Of a stretch of DNA of 64,000 nucleotides, positions 55,382 through 64,000 are shown in pieces. The position numbers and the translations under genes are program-made. Under the pieces are notes generated by a model. The model saw only the letters and a list, made by a program, of their open reading frames with translations. It was not told where the DNA came from and made no database searches. This DNA comes from Lachnospiraceae bacterium GAM79 (lineage in GTDB: Bacteria > Bacillota > Clostridia > Lachnospirales > Lachnospiraceae): the NCBI GenBank assembly GCA_003584705.1, contig AP018536.1, forward strand, positions 620,001 to 684,000. The letters are read 5' to 3'. Positions within the stretch are counted from its first letter, which is position 1; each line of letters opens with the position of its first letter.

Positions 55382-56563
55382 ATGGAAGAACTGAAAATAC
55401 TTTTACAGAAAATTTTGAATAAAGATCTGCAGCAGATTATCCTGAGCAACAGCCGTCATCCGGAACAGACCCAGAAGGTAAAGATCCGCCCGGTGCTGAT
55501 CCGGGAGGAACTGTTGTTCCAGGAGACTGCTTACAGAGGAACTCAGGCGTTTCACGAGAATTTTACAGCAGAACAGATGACGGACCGGATCTGCACCGCC
55601 TTACAGGAGCAGTTCCGGCAGGGAGAATTCTCAGCGAAGACCCTGCAGGCCACCGCTCTGGTCAGCAAAAAGGGCAAGCTGACACTGAAGGTGAAAAACA
55701 GTGGCAAGGCACCGCGGACGGAGGGGGCGGCTGCTTCTGAAGAGGAGGAACTGCAGGCACTGGCTCACAACCGTACCAAGCATTATATTTTAGAGGAAGG
55801 AAAGCCGGTGGATTTCCTGGTAGGACTGGGCGTGCAGACCCCGGACGGCCGGGTGACCAGGGCGAGATTTGATAAATTCCGTCAGATCAACCGGTATCTG
55901 GAATTTATCGAGGATGTGATCGATGAACTGCCGAAAGACCGTACCATCCGCATTATTGATTTTGGCTGCGGCAAATCCTATCTTACCTTTGCAATGTACT
56001 ATTATCTGCATGAATTACAGCATAGAGATATCCAGGTGACCGGACTGGATCTGAAGACCGATGTGATCCAGCACTGCAATGAACTGGCGGAAAAGCTGGG
56101 GTATGACAGATTAAAGTTCGAGAGGGGAGACATCAGTACCTACGAGGGCACAGATGTGGCGGACATGGTGGTGACCCTGCATGCCTGTGACCTTGCCACA
56201 GATTATGCGTTAGACAAGGCGGTAAAATGGGGGGCCAGAGTCATTCTGGCGGTTCCCTGTTGTCAGCATGAACTGAATCGGCAGATAAAATGTGATCCTT
56301 TAAAACCAGTGTTAAAATACGGCATCATCAAGGAGCGCGTGGCAGCACTGCTCACCGATGCTCTGAGAGCAAATCTGCTGGAACAACAGGGCTATGAGAC
56401 CCAGATCCTGGAATTCATCGATATGGAACATACCCCGAAGAATCTGTTGATCCGGGCAGTGAAAAAGAACGGTATGCGCCCGAAGAAAAGCGCAGATATC
56501 GGTACTGTGGAGGAACTGCTCCATGTGGCACCGACACTGGAAAAATTGCTGAATAATGAATGA
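55382..56563 (+). CDS. Class I SAM-dependent methyltransferase (Methyltransf_32-like)
   Basis: This 393-residue protein has a variable N-terminal region and a Rossmann methyltransferase domain: IIDFGCGKSYLTFAMYYYLH (about 198-217), the acidic loop VTGLDLKTDVI, and MVVTLHACDLATDYALDKAV (about 262). AVPCCQHELNRQ (about 293) is characteristic of the METTL25/RRNAD1-like family, which may modify RNA. The substrate is unknown. It overlaps the next gene by four bases (ATGA). Confidence 0.85.
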   Translation: MEELKILLQKILNKDLQQIILSNSRHPEQTQKVKIRPVLIREELLFQETAYRGTQAFHENFTAEQMTDRICTALQEQFRQGEFSAKTLQATALVSKKGKLTLKVKNSGKAPRTEGAAASEEEELQALAHNRTKHYILEEGKPVDFLVGLGVQTPDGRVTRARFDKFRQINRYLEFIEDVIDELPKDRTIRIIDFGCGKSYLTFAMYYYLHELQHRDIQVTGLDLKTDVIQHCNELAEKLGYDRLKFERGDISTYEGTDVADMVVTLHACDLATDYALDKAVKWGARVILAVPCCQHELNRQIKCDPLKPVLKYGIIKERVAALLTDALRANLLEQQGYETQILEFIDMEHTPKNLLIRAVKKNGMRPKKSADIGTVEELLHVAPTLEKLLNNE

Positions 56564-59109
56564 GTGAAGAATCAAGAATGAAGAAAACGATCATTAGAAT
56601 TGCCGTGTGTGTTGTAGTATTTCTGGCATCAGCACTGATCATCGGCAGCATTATGAATCAGGGACATAACAATATGACCATGGAGATGGCTCCGGCCACT
56701 CTGCCTATGATCACCATGGAAAGCGGCGGTGTGGCATGCAATGAACTGCACGGAAATACCGTGGAGATGGATGTGGCTTACCAGAAGGACTGCATTACTC
56801 TGCTGGGGGAGGGCAGACAGGCGAATTTCACCGTGGATACGTTCGGAAGAGAAATTACGGGGATCTCGACAGAGGTTCGCAGCATCGACGGCAGCCGGCT
56901 GATCGAGAACAGTGAAGTCACCGGATGGAAGGCAAATGGGAAAAGCTTTTCCGTTTCCCTTACGTTAAAAGACCTGATCGACACGAATACACAATACAGT
57001 CTGACCCTGATCCTGGAACTGGAAGGGGAACAGAAGGTATATTATTATACGACTATTTTATGGAATGATGATGTGCATATTTCGGAAATCCTGGAATTTG
57101 CGACAGATTTCCACGGAAAATTATACGACAAGGAAGTGGCCAAGGAACTGACGAAATATCTGGAACCGAATTCCAAGCTGACAGATAACGGCACTTTTCA
57201 TAAAGTGAATATTCACAGCAGCTTTCAGCAGATCACCTGGGGCAGTCTGGAACCGGTCCAGGAGGACGCGGCTTCCATCCGGCTGACACAGATCAGTGGG
57301 AATGTGGCCTCTCTGCTGATGGATTTTGTGGTATCCACTGGAGAGGGCAAAAATAAGATATACTACAATGTCGAAGAGTATTACAGAGTCAGATATACTT
57401 CGGAGAGAATGTATCTGCTGGATTATGAGCGTACCATGACACAGATCCCGGATACTACCCGGATGTATGCCAATGACAAGATCCTTCTGGGAATCACGGA
57501 TGAAAATGTGGATATGATGGAGAGCGCGGATGGCAATACCGTGGTGTTCTCCGATATGGGGCAGTTACTCAGCTATAATGCGGCTACCAACGGACTGACA
57601 GTGATCTTCTCCTTCTATGATAAAGATAATGCCGACCGGCGGACTCTGTATGACAATCATGGCATCAAGATCCTGGATGTAGACGAGGGCGGTAATGTGA
57701 AATTTGCCGTGTATGGTTACATGAATCGCGGAAGACATGAGGGAGAGACCGGCATTCAGATCATCAGCTATGACAATTCGCTGAATACGATCGAGGAAGA
57801 AGTCTATATCCCATATTCCAAGAGCTATGCGGTGCTGAAGGATGAGATGGAACAGCTGCTGTACCGGAACAGACAGCAGCATGTATATTTTTTCCTGGAA
57901 AACGGTGTCTATGATGTGGATCTGGAGAATCGCAGCGCTGAACAGCTGGTAAGTATAAGACAGGATGACAGCCTTCAGGTATCGGAGAACCATGAGATCA
58001 TCGTATGGCAGGAAGGGGATGACATCAACCACAGCAACCAGCTGAATGTCCGGAATCTGAATACCGGAGAACAGACAGTGATCCGGGCGGAGGACGGTGA
58101 GGCTATCCGGCCGCTTGGCTTCATGGGAGAAGATATTATCTACGGCGTGGCCAGGGAGAGCGACATCCGGACAGAGAATTCCGGACAGATCTTTTACCCC
58201 ATGTATAAGGTCTGCATCAGCAATTCTTCCGGAGATAATCTGAAGGAATACGGACAGGATGGCATCTACATCGTGGATTGCGCCATCGAGGGCAATCAGA
58301 TCACCCTGTCTAGAATACAGCGTTCTGAGAACGGCAGCTATCAGGAGATCCTGGATGACCAGATCATGAACAATGTGGAAGAAGAGCCGGGACAGAATAA
58401 AGTAGTCACAGCGGATATTGATATTTATGAGAGATATGTGCAGATACAGACCAAGACAACCATTGATACCAAGACTATCAAGGTGCTGAATCCGAAGGAG
58501 GTCGTATTTGAGGGCGGAAGAGAACTGACACTGGATGCGGTCAGCGAAGTTTCCAGATATTATGTATACAATGCTTATGGGGTACAGGGCATTTACAGTG
58601 CTCCCGGGAAAGCGGTGAAGGAAGCCTACGATTCCGCCGGGGTTGTTGCGAACGACCGAGGCATTACGGTATGGCTGAAGGGCAATCGTGTCAGCAGGAA
58701 CCAGATCATGGCAATCAAGGAAGAAAGTGTCACGGACCAGAAGAACAGCCTGACGGTATGTCTGGACAATATCCTGCGGCATGCCGGAATCACCCGCAAC
58801 ACCGAATATGACCTGGCGCAGGGCAAGACGGCAATACAGATTCTGGAAGAAAATATGACAGGCGTACAGGTACTGGATCTGAGCGGCTGTAGTCTGGATG
58901 CGGTACTGTATTATGTGAATCAGGATATTCCGGTACTGGCGATCCTGGAGGATGGCGAGGCGGTGCTGGTGACCGGATTTAATGAATTCAACGTTGTCAT
59001 CATGGAGCCGTCCACCGGAAAGTTGTACAAAAAGGGAATGAACGATGCTACAACATGGTTCGCGGAGAACGGCAATCATTTTATTTCCTATATGAAAATA
59101 GAAAATTAA
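56560..59109 (+). CDS. Large membrane-anchored extracytoplasmic protein with a C39-like C-terminal domain
   Basis: This 849-residue protein has one N-terminal anchor helix (IIRIAVCVVVFLASALIIGS) and a long outside region. The middle (about 300-700) is rich in beta strands with WQEGDDINHSNQL-like repeats and may form a propeller. The final 120 residues resemble a C39-like papain fold: LTVCLDNILRHAG (Cys at about 734) and GEAVLVTGFNEFNVVIMEPS, where the usual His and Asp are replaced. It may be a non-catalytic binding domain. The start overlaps the methyltransferase stop codon, so the two are translationally coupled. Confidence 0.65.
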   Translation: MSEESRMKKTIIRIAVCVVVFLASALIIGSIMNQGHNNMTMEMAPATLPMITMESGGVACNELHGNTVEMDVAYQKDCITLLGEGRQANFTVDTFGREITGISTEVRSIDGSRLIENSEVTGWKANGKSFSVSLTLKDLIDTNTQYSLTLILELEGEQKVYYYTTILWNDDVHISEILEFATDFHGKLYDKEVAKELTKYLEPNSKLTDNGTFHKVNIHSSFQQITWGSLEPVQEDAASIRLTQISGNVASLLMDFVVSTGEGKNKIYYNVEEYYRVRYTSERMYLLDYERTMTQIPDTTRMYANDKILLGITDENVDMMESADGNTVVFSDMGQLLSYNAATNGLTVIFSFYDKDNADRRTLYDNHGIKILDVDEGGNVKFAVYGYMNRGRHEGETGIQIISYDNSLNTIEEEVYIPYSKSYAVLKDEMEQLLYRNRQQHVYFFLENGVYDVDLENRSAEQLVSIRQDDSLQVSENHEIIVWQEGDDINHSNQLNVRNLNTGEQTVIRAEDGEAIRPLGFMGEDIIYGVARESDIRTENSGQIFYPMYKVCISNSSGDNLKEYGQDGIYIVDCAIEGNQITLSRIQRSENGSYQEILDDQIMNNVEEEPGQNKVVTADIDIYERYVQIQTKTTIDTKTIKVLNPKEVVFEGGRELTLDAVSEVSRYYVYNAYGVQGIYSAPGKAVKEAYDSAGVVANDRGITVWLKGNRVSRNQIMAIKEESVTDQKNSLTVCLDNILRHAGITRNTEYDLAQGKTAIQILEENMTGVQVLDLSGCSLDAVLYYVNQDIPVLAILEDGEAVLVTGFNEFNVVIMEPSTGKLYKKGMNDATTWFAENGNHFISYMKIEN

Positions 59110-59124
59110 ATACAAGTGGACAGC

Positions 59125-59165
59125 AAAAGGCGCCCGGAATCTGTGAAAGGATCCGGACGCCTTTT
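59125..59165. terminator. Bidirectional terminator between the C39-like protein gene and queT
   Basis: AAAAGGCGcCCGGAATC pairs with GGATCCGGACGCCTTTTT, with T-runs available on both strands. Confidence 0.88.
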
Positions 59166-59180
59166 TGGCGGGATGACCGC

Positions 59181-59675
59181 TTATTTCTGTACGTCAAAAA
59201 TGTATTTGCGGTATTTCTGTAACACGGTGCGTAACAGCATGCCGAGCACTCCGCAGGAAATGATCTCACCGATACCCACAGTCAGCATGAAGTAAGGAAT
59301 GCTGCCCTCTAAGTGGTAGACATAAGCCAGCACAAAAGGAACGATGATAATGTTGGCGATGATGGGAGGCAGGGGAGCCAGCCATTTGTTCTGATTCCGT
59401 AGCAGATATGTGCCGAAGGCACCGATCAGGGTTGCGAGACTGCCGAAGATAATGTCTAACAGCATACAGCCGGTCATGGTATTGCTGATGATACATCCCA
59501 GGAAAAGTCCCGGTATGGCAGCAGGGGTAAATACGGGAAGAATGGTCAGGGCTTCCGAGAAGCGGACCTGAATGGCATAATTTGCCAGTCCCAGAGCGTT
59601 GGCTAACATGGTCAGCACAACATAGAGAGCAGCGATCACCGCTCCGTGTACGAGGTACAGTACTTTCTTGTTCAT
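59181..59675 (-). CDS. queT: QueT-family queuosine precursor transporter
   Basis: This 164-residue integral membrane protein matches the QueT family of ECF-type S components: LVHGAVIAALYVVLTMLANA, YAIQVRFSEALTILPVFTPA and GLFLGCIISNT, with about five helices. It takes up a queuosine precursor such as preQ1 for tRNA modification, using a shared ECF energising module encoded elsewhere. AAAGGAG precedes the ATG and is part of a preQ1-I-like riboswitch. Confidence 0.93.
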   Translation of the reverse strand: MNKKVLYLVHGAVIAALYVVLTMLANALGLANYAIQVRFSEALTILPVFTPAAIPGLFLGCIISNTMTGCMLLDIIFGSLATLIGAFGTYLLRNQNKWLAPLPPIIANIIIVPFVLAYVYHLEGSIPYFMLTVGIGEIISCGVLGMLLRTVLQKYRKYIFDVQK

Positions 59676-59682
59676 TTGTTTT

Positions 59683-59725
59683 CTCCTTTAGTTTTTATTT
59701 ACGTGTGGAAGGTCCCGAACACACG
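59683..59725 (-). promoter_or_regulatory. preQ1-I-like riboswitch controlling queT translation
   Basis: On the minus strand CGTGTG pairs with CACACG around the loop TTCGGGACCTTC. An A-rich tail TAAATAAAAACTAAAGGAG follows, in which AAGG can pair with CCTT of the loop to form the H-type pseudoknot. The pairing would hide the Shine-Dalgarno sequence of queT, implying translational repression by preQ1. Confidence 0.8.
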
Positions 59726-59771
59726 AATGGATTTCCGAAAAGCCTTGATTTCAGGGCGTTTCAGCCTTATC

Positions 59772-59799
59772 AGTATATCAGTATTCCGGAAAAAGTCAA
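59772..59799 (-). promoter_or_regulatory. Promoter of queT
   Basis: On the minus strand TTGACT (59799-59794) and TATACT (59777-59772) are 16 bases apart, about 45 bases before the riboswitch. Confidence 0.75.
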
Positions 59800-59836
59800 G
59801 CCCGGGTACAAGGATTTTTGTAAATGGTGAATTTTA

Positions 59837-59865
59837 TTGACGAAATCAAAAGAGAGTGTTAAGAT
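59837..59865 (+). promoter_or_regulatory. Promoter of the candidate antitoxin RNA
   Basis: TTGACG (59837-59842) and TAAGAT (59860-59865) are spaced by 17 bases and point toward the 3' end of the small hydrophobic peptide gene. Confidence 0.7.
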
Positions 59866-59871
59866 AATAAT

Positions 59872-59968
59872 AAAAGAAAAGAGTGTTACCGTACAGCAAC
59901 GGTTCACCTGGTTTTTAGTTACAGATCAAGAAAGCAACCTATTCCTGGCGAGGGCGGTTGCTTTTTTG
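59872..59968 (+). ncRNA. Candidate antitoxin RNA, antisense to the toxin 3' end
   Basis: The predicted transcript runs about 97 nt from the promoter at 59837-59865 to the T-run of the bidirectional terminator. It overlaps the last codons and 3' end of the toxin mRNA and begins with GAGTGTTACC...CGGTTCACCT, also present at the 5' end of the toxin mRNA. The layout recalls RNA II of the fst par locus and RatA. Confidence 0.6.
59931..59967. terminator. Bidirectional terminator shared by the toxin mRNA and the antisense RNA
   Basis: AAAGCAACC pairs with GGTTGCTTT, followed by TTTT on the plus strand and by TTTCTTG on the minus strand. Confidence 0.82.
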
Positions 59969-60070
59969 ATGTTTATGTTTCCGTGCAGTCTGTACGATAC
60001 TGATAAGCGTTACGATGATACTGATGATCGTAACAACAATACCGACAATGCCTACCATTGTTTCCAGCAT
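59939..60070 (-). CDS. 43-residue single-helix peptide, candidate type I toxin
   Basis: The peptide begins MLETMVGIVGIVVTIISIIV, continues TLISIVQT and ends in a basic tail (ARKHKHQKSNRPRQE): one membrane helix (about 5-26) plus a positively charged C-terminus. That is the usual build of type I membrane toxins (Fst, TxpA, C. difficile CD-type). It has GAAAGG upstream and starts one base after a leader frame. No sequence identity to a named toxin is claimed. An antisense transcript overlaps its 3' end. Confidence 0.7.
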   Translation of the reverse strand: MLETMVGIVGIVVTIISIIVTLISIVQTARKHKHQKSNRPRQE

Positions 60071-60071
60071 C

Positions 60072-60098
60072 TTATGTACCTTTCAATAGATTTCCCAT
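60072..60098 (-). CDS. Eight-residue leader frame coupled to the candidate toxin
   Basis: MGNLLKGT starts at 60098, four bases after a near-perfect Shine-Dalgarno GGAGGTGAT (60111-60103). Its TAA is one base before the toxin ATG, so ribosomes could reinitiate on the toxin. The strong site serves this leader rather than the toxin. Confidence 0.5.
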   Translation of the reverse strand: MGNLLKGT

Positions 60099-60377
60099 CT
60101 GTATCACCTCCAATAATACTGGAAGCTCTCAAAATGTCATCATTTTGGCGAAAGGTGAACCGCTTACCGTTTTGGTAACACTCCACTATTATTATAAAAT
60201 ACAATGCCGGGAATAGATACTTTAGATTCGGAAAATAAGTAACGAAATATGCCATGCGGAAATTGGCTGTTTTCCCGAAAATAAAATTTGTGCAAAATAA
60301 CCAATAGTTGCATTTTCTGCGTAAAAATGCGAAAATATAAGTTAACGCATTGATTGCAAGAAAGTAAGGAGAAAGCT

Positions 60378-60950
60378 ATGTATATTATCGCAGGGCTGGG
60401 AAATCCAGGCAAAGAATATGAAAATACCAGACATAATATCGGGTTTGATGTCATAGACAGATTAGCAGAGGAAGAAAATATCGCCGTCATGGAGAGTAAG
60501 CATAAGGCGCTGATCGGCAAGGGCTATGTGGCCGGACAGAAGGTGATCCTGGCGAAGCCCCAGACTTTCATGAATCTGAGCGGTGAGAGCATCCGGGAGA
60601 TCGTGGATTATTACAAGGTGGATGACACCGCGGAACTGATCGTGATCTCCGACGATATCAGTCTGGATGTGGGACAGATCCGTATCCGCAAAAAAGGCAG
60701 CGCCGGTGGCCATAACGGCCTCAAGAATATCATCAAAATGTTAGGGCATGATACTTTTATCCGCGTGCGTATGGGCGTGGGAGAGAAGCCGAAGAACTTC
60801 GATCTGGCAGACTACGTGCTGGGACATTTTCCGGCGGAGGAACGAAACATCATGGACGAAGCGGCGAAGACCGCAGCAGAAGCTATCCGTATGATCATCA
60901 CTGAGAATGCGGATGCAGCCATGAACCATTTTAACAGTAAGAAAGCGTAA
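60378..60950 (+). CDS. pth: Peptidyl-tRNA hydrolase
   Basis: This 190-residue enzyme frees tRNAs from stalled peptidyl-tRNA. Motifs are MYIIAGLGNPGKEYENTRHN (with the catalytic His at the end), KPQTFMNLSGES (about 63), ISDDISLDVGQIRIR (about 92) and GSAGGHNGLKNII (about 109). AAGGAG precedes ATG 60378; an upstream in-frame start lacks a site. It is 26 bases before mfd, as is common in Firmicutes. Confidence 0.97.
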   Translation: MYIIAGLGNPGKEYENTRHNIGFDVIDRLAEEENIAVMESKHKALIGKGYVAGQKVILAKPQTFMNLSGESIREIVDYYKVDDTAELIVISDDISLDVGQIRIRKKGSAGGHNGLKNIIKMLGHDTFIRVRMGVGEKPKNFDLADYVLGHFPAEERNIMDEAAKTAAEAIRMIITENADAAMNHFNSKKA

Positions 60951-60976
60951 CGGTTGTATAGTAAGAGGAAAAAGCG

Positions 60977-63900
60977 ATGCAGGCACTGATTGCGCCACTG
61001 AAAGAACTGGCGGAATATGATGAGATCCGGAAAGTGACCAGACAGGGAAAAGGAACCGTAGCTCTGTCCGGCTGTGTGGACTCCCAGAAACTTCATATGA
61101 TCTACGGACTCAGCGATGGCCTGAAATACAAGGTCATCGTTACTTATAGTGACTTAAAGGCCAAAGAGATCTACGAGGAATATCGCTTTTATGACAGAAA
61201 TGTCATGCTGTATCCGGCGAAGGACCTGATCTTTTTCCAGGCGGATATCCACGGCAATCAGCTGGTGCAGGAGCGGATCAAGACCCTGCGCAGAGTCGTG
61301 GAGGGTAAGCCGGTCACCATTGTTACCACCTATGCGGCACTGATGACACCGCAGGTATTGTGGGAGGAGAAAGACATCATCCGCACCGAGCGGGGCGGCA
61401 GTCTGGACGAGAGCAGACTGGCATCCAGACTGGTGGCTATGGGATATGAGAAAGCCTATCAGGTAGAAAGCCCGGGGCAGTTCTCCATCCGTGGCGGCAT
61501 TGTGGATATCTTTGATCTGACGGAGGAAAACCCCTATCGTATCGAACTGTGGGGAGATGAGGTGGAGTCCATCCGCAGCTTCGACATCCTGAGCCAGCGT
61601 TCCATTGAGAAGCTGGAAAGCATCACTGTCTACCCGGCCACAGAGTTTGTACTGTCGGAAGAGCAGATCCGCAAGGGCATCAGTAAGCTTGAAAAAGAAG
61701 CAGACAAACAGGAAAAAATCTTCCGGGATGCCCACCAGCCGGAGGAAGCCCACAGGATCGCCACACAGGTCAGCGAATTGAAAGAGCAGCTGCTGGAGTT
61801 CCAGAGTAAGATCAATCTGGAAGGCTACATCCGTTATTTTTATGAAAATACGGTAACCATGCCGGAACTGCTGTCAGATATGGCGGGGCGTTCTCTTGTC
61901 TTCTACATCGATGAACCGGCGAGAGTGAAGGAACAGGCGGATGCCATCGAACTGGAATTCCGGGAGAGCATGGAACAACGTGCCAGAAAAGGTTATGTGC
62001 TGCCGGGACAGATGAACATTCTCTACAGTGGGGAACAGGTAGCGGCTACTTTAGAGAAAAATGCCGTGGTGACCCTGGCTACCATGGAGACCAAGTACGG
62101 ATATTTCAAGAAAGAAATGCATGTGGATATTGCTGCCCGCAACATCGCCCCTTATAACAACAGCTTTGAAGCCCTGGTCAAGGATCTGAAAAAATATAAA
62201 AAGAACGGCTACCGGGTGCTGCTGTTGTCCGGTTCCCGTACCAGAGCCAGACGTCTGGCGGAGGATCTGCGGAACACCGAGGATGCCGGACTGACAGCAG
62301 TATACACAGAAGACCCCATGAGGGAAGTACAGCCGGGAGAGATCCTGACCTATTACGGGCATGTGAACAAGGGCTTTGAGTATCCCTGGCTGAAATTCGT
62401 GGTGCTGTCCGAGAGTGATATTTTCGGAGCGGAGAAGCGTAAGAAAAAGAAGAAAAAGCTCTATCAGGGGCAGAAGATCAATGATTTCAACGACCTGAAG
62501 ATCGGGGATTATGTGGTACATGAGACCCACGGACTGGGCATCTATAAGGGCATCGAGAAGGTAGAGGTAGACAAGGTCGTCAAGGATTACCTCAAGATCG
62601 AATACCGGGACGGCGGCAATCTGTACATTCTGGCCACCGGACTGGATGTGATTCAGAAGTACGCCTCCGCCGATGCAGCGAAGAAGCCGAAGCTGAACAA
62701 ACTGGGCGGCAAGGAATGGGAACACACCAAGACGAAGGTACGCAGTGCCGTCAGCGCCGTGGCGAAGGATCTGGTGGAATTATACGCTGTCCGACAGCAG
62801 AGCGAGGGCTATGCTTTTGGAAAAGATACGGTGTGGCAGCGGGAGTTCGAGGAAATGTTCCCATTTGAAGAGACAGAGGATCAGCTGAATGCCATCGCGG
62901 ACACCAAGGCGGATATGGAAAGCCATCGGATCATGGACCGCCTGATCTGCGGAGATGTGGGCTACGGCAAGACTGAGATCGCCATCCGGGCCGCTTTCAA
63001 GGCTGTGCAGGAGGGAAAACAGGTGGTCTATCTGGTGCCCACCACCATTCTGGCACAGCAGCATTACAACACCTTTGTGCAGAGAATGAAGGATTTTCCC
63101 ATCAACATCGCATTGATGAGCCGCTTCCGTACGCCATCGGAGATCAAAAAGACGGTGAAGGATCTGGAAAAGGGCATGGTGGATATCGTGATCGGTACCC
63201 ACAGAGTATTATCTGCGGATGTGAAGTTCAAGGATCTGGGTCTGCTGATCATTGACGAGGAACAGCGTTTCGGTGTGGCCCATAAGGAGAAGATCAAGAA
63301 ATTAAAAGAAAACGTGGACGTGCTGACCCTGACGGCAACCCCCATTCCCCGGACACTGCATATGAGCCTGATCGGTATCCGGGATATGAGCGTGCTGGAA
63401 GAGGCCCCCAATGACCGACTGCCGATCCAGACTTTTGTCTGCGAATACAATGACGAACTGGTGAGAGAGGCCATTGTCCGGGAAATGGCCCGGGGCGGAC
63501 AGGTCTACTATGTCTACAACCGGGTGAACAATATTGCGGATATCGCGGCACAGATCGCAAAGCTTGTGCCGGAAGCCAACGTTGCATACGCCCATGGACA
63601 GATGAAGGAACACGAACTGGAGCGGATCATGTTTGATTTCATTAACGGAGAGATCGATGTGCTGGTGTCCACCACCATCATAGAGACCGGACTGGATATT
63701 TCCAATGTCAACACTATGATCATCCACGATTCGGACAATCTGGGATTGTCCCAGCTGTATCAGCTCAGAGGCCGTGTGGGTCGTTCCAACCGGAATGCCT
63801 ATGCTTTTCTGATGTACAAGCGGGATAAGATGTTAAAAGAAGTGGCGGAAAAGCGGCTGGCGGCCATCAAGGAATTTACGGATCTGGGCAGCGGCTTCAA

Positions 63901-64000
63901 GATCGCCATGCGTGATCTGGAGATCCGCGGCGCCGGTAATCTGCTGGGATTAAGTCAGCACGGACATATGGAGGCCGTGGGATATGACCTGTACTGCAAG
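60977..64000 (+). CDS. mfd: Transcription-repair coupling factor Mfd, 5' part
   Basis: The frame is open for 1008 codons and leaves the window. The UvrB-like N-terminal region ([26 protein letters not shown]) is followed by the CarD-like RNA polymerase-interacting domain ([14 protein letters not shown], about 511) and a SF2 translocase: motif [17 protein letters not shown] (about 656), motif [12 protein letters not shown] (about 758), [12 protein letters not shown] and a RGRVGRS-like motif (about 930). Mfd removes stalled RNA polymerase and recruits UvrA. About 150-170 C-terminal residues are missing. It is transcribed with pth. Confidence 0.97.
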   Translation, partial: MQALIAPLKELAEYDEIRKVTRQGKGTVALSGCVDSQKLHMIYGLSDGLKYKVIVTYSDLKAKEIYEEYRFYDRNVMLYPAKDLIFFQADIHGNQLVQERIKTLRRVVEGKPVTIVTTYAALMTPQVLWEEKDIIRTERGGSLDESRLASRLVAMGYEKAYQVESPGQFSIRGGIVDIFDLTEENPYRIELWGDEVESIRSFDILSQRSIEKLESITVYPATEFVLSEEQIRKGISKLEKEADKQEKIFRDAHQPEEAHRIATQVSELKEQLLEFQSKINLEGYIRYFYENTVTMPELLSDMAGRSLVFYIDEPARVKEQADAIELEFRESMEQRARKGYVLPGQMNILYSGEQVAATLEKNAVVTLATMETKYGYFKKEMHVDIAARNIAPYNNSFEALVKDLKKYKKNGYRVLLLSGSRTRARRLAEDLRNTEDAGLTAVYTEDPMREVQPGEILTYYGHVNKGFEYPWLKFVVLSESDIFGAEKRKKKKKKLYQGQKINDFNDLKIGDYVVHETHGLGIYKGIEKVEVDKVVKDYLKIEYRDGGNLYILATGLDVIQKYASADAAKKPKLNKLGGKEWEHTKTKVRSAVSAVAKDLVELYAVRQQSEGYAFGKDTVWQREFEEMFPFEETEDQLNAIADTKADMESHRIMDRLICGDVGYGKTEIAIRAAFKAVQEGKQVVYLVPTTILAQQHYNTFVQRMKDFPINIALMSRFRTPSEIKKTVKDLEKGMVDIVIGTHRVLSADVKFKDLGLLIIDEEQRFGVAHKEKIKKLKENVDVLTLTATPIPRTLHMSLIGIRDMSVLEEAPNDRLPIQTFVCEYNDELVREAIVREMARGGQVYYVYNRVNNIADIAAQIAKLVPEANVAYAHGQMKEHELERIMFDFINGEIDVLVSTTIIETGLDISNVNTMIIHDSDNLGLSQLYQLRGRVGRSNRNAYAFLMYKRDKMLKEVAEKRLAAIKEFTDLGSGFKIAMRDLEIRGAGNLLGLSQHGHMEAVGYDLYCK

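Larger units (their letters stand above)
59881..60183. repeat. Imperfect 30-bp inverted repeats bounding the candidate toxin-antitoxin locus
   Basis: GAGTGTTACC...CGGTTCACCT (59881-59909) on the plus strand recurs as its reverse complement AGGTGAACCG...GGTAACACTC (60153-60183). Each copy is at the 5' end of one of the two converging transcripts. A TATAAT box at 60196-60191 (minus strand) lies seven bases before the right copy and would start the toxin mRNA. Confidence 0.7.

Noticed and set aside
57565-59115. A 516-codon open frame opposite the large extracytoplasmic protein
   Set aside because: The coupled, signal-anchor-bearing plus-strand gene is better supported; the minus-strand frame has no start signals.

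Overview
The window looks like chromosome from a low-to-mid GC anaerobic Firmicute, most likely a Lachnospiraceae-type Clostridium relative. The reasons are Shine-Dalgarno sites of the AGGAGG type, pyruvate formate-lyase with its activase, heterodimeric LacLM, an ECF sigma/PrsW locus, a DUF6020-type membrane protein, MecA, GdpP and a class B sortase. I saw no rRNA or tRNA gene, CRISPR array, prophage or transposase. Most of the window is core genome cut by a few accessory and surface-protein loci.

Layout. 1-4.5 kb is an iron-uptake locus: a truncated DtxR-type repressor gene faces feoA-feoA-feoB, a Cys-rich FeoB-associated peptide and a divergent Fur-family regulator; the shared control region holds an 18-bp perfect palindrome and a Fur-like box. 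4.6-14.2 kb carries a membrane-anchored HMA protein, a 483-bp nested palindromic region, a phosphoesterase, a 2-amino-thiazoline-4-carboxylate hydrolase-like protein, an AGCS symporter, lacLM, a sirtuin and a GT-C-like membrane protein. 14.3-22.6 kb is housekeeping: YdcF-like protein, DUF951, rpsF-ssb-rpsR, an rRNA methyltransferase, gdpP-rplI-dnaB and a MerR-like regulator. 22.6-26.7 kb holds ferredoxin, pflA, pflB and a DUF1858 gene.

26.9-32.0 kb (minus strand) is an ECF sigma locus with two related small membrane proteins, a multi-pass protein, a PrsW-family protease and a large LysM/InlB-repeat surface protein. After mecA there is a candidate small RNA, a GH18/SH3 protein, a sortase-substrate/sortase B pair, a CwlD-like amidase, a DUF6020-like protein and Sua5-rpiB-upp-dCMP deaminase. 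Next come a SleB-type hydrolase, a GGDEF protein, a DUF402 protein and a GNAT enzyme. 47.4-54.9 kb is a complete F1Fo ATP synthase operon (Z-I-B-E-F-H-A-G-D-C) with a Na+-type c-subunit signature. The last part holds a small conserved protein, a methyltransferase, a large anchored extracytoplasmic protein, queT under a preQ1-I-like riboswitch, a compact candidate type I toxin-antitoxin locus, pth and the 5' part of mfd.

The least expected content is between genes. There are two dispersed families of structured repeats: one with three copies ending in TCTGAATAGTT, and one with two copies sharing a GTAGCGGTAC core, one of them inside the atp operon. There is also a candidate small RNA, the toxin-antitoxin-like locus at 59.87-60.2 kb and the ECF/PrsW system. 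All functional statements rest on reading motifs and context by eye; no database search was run.
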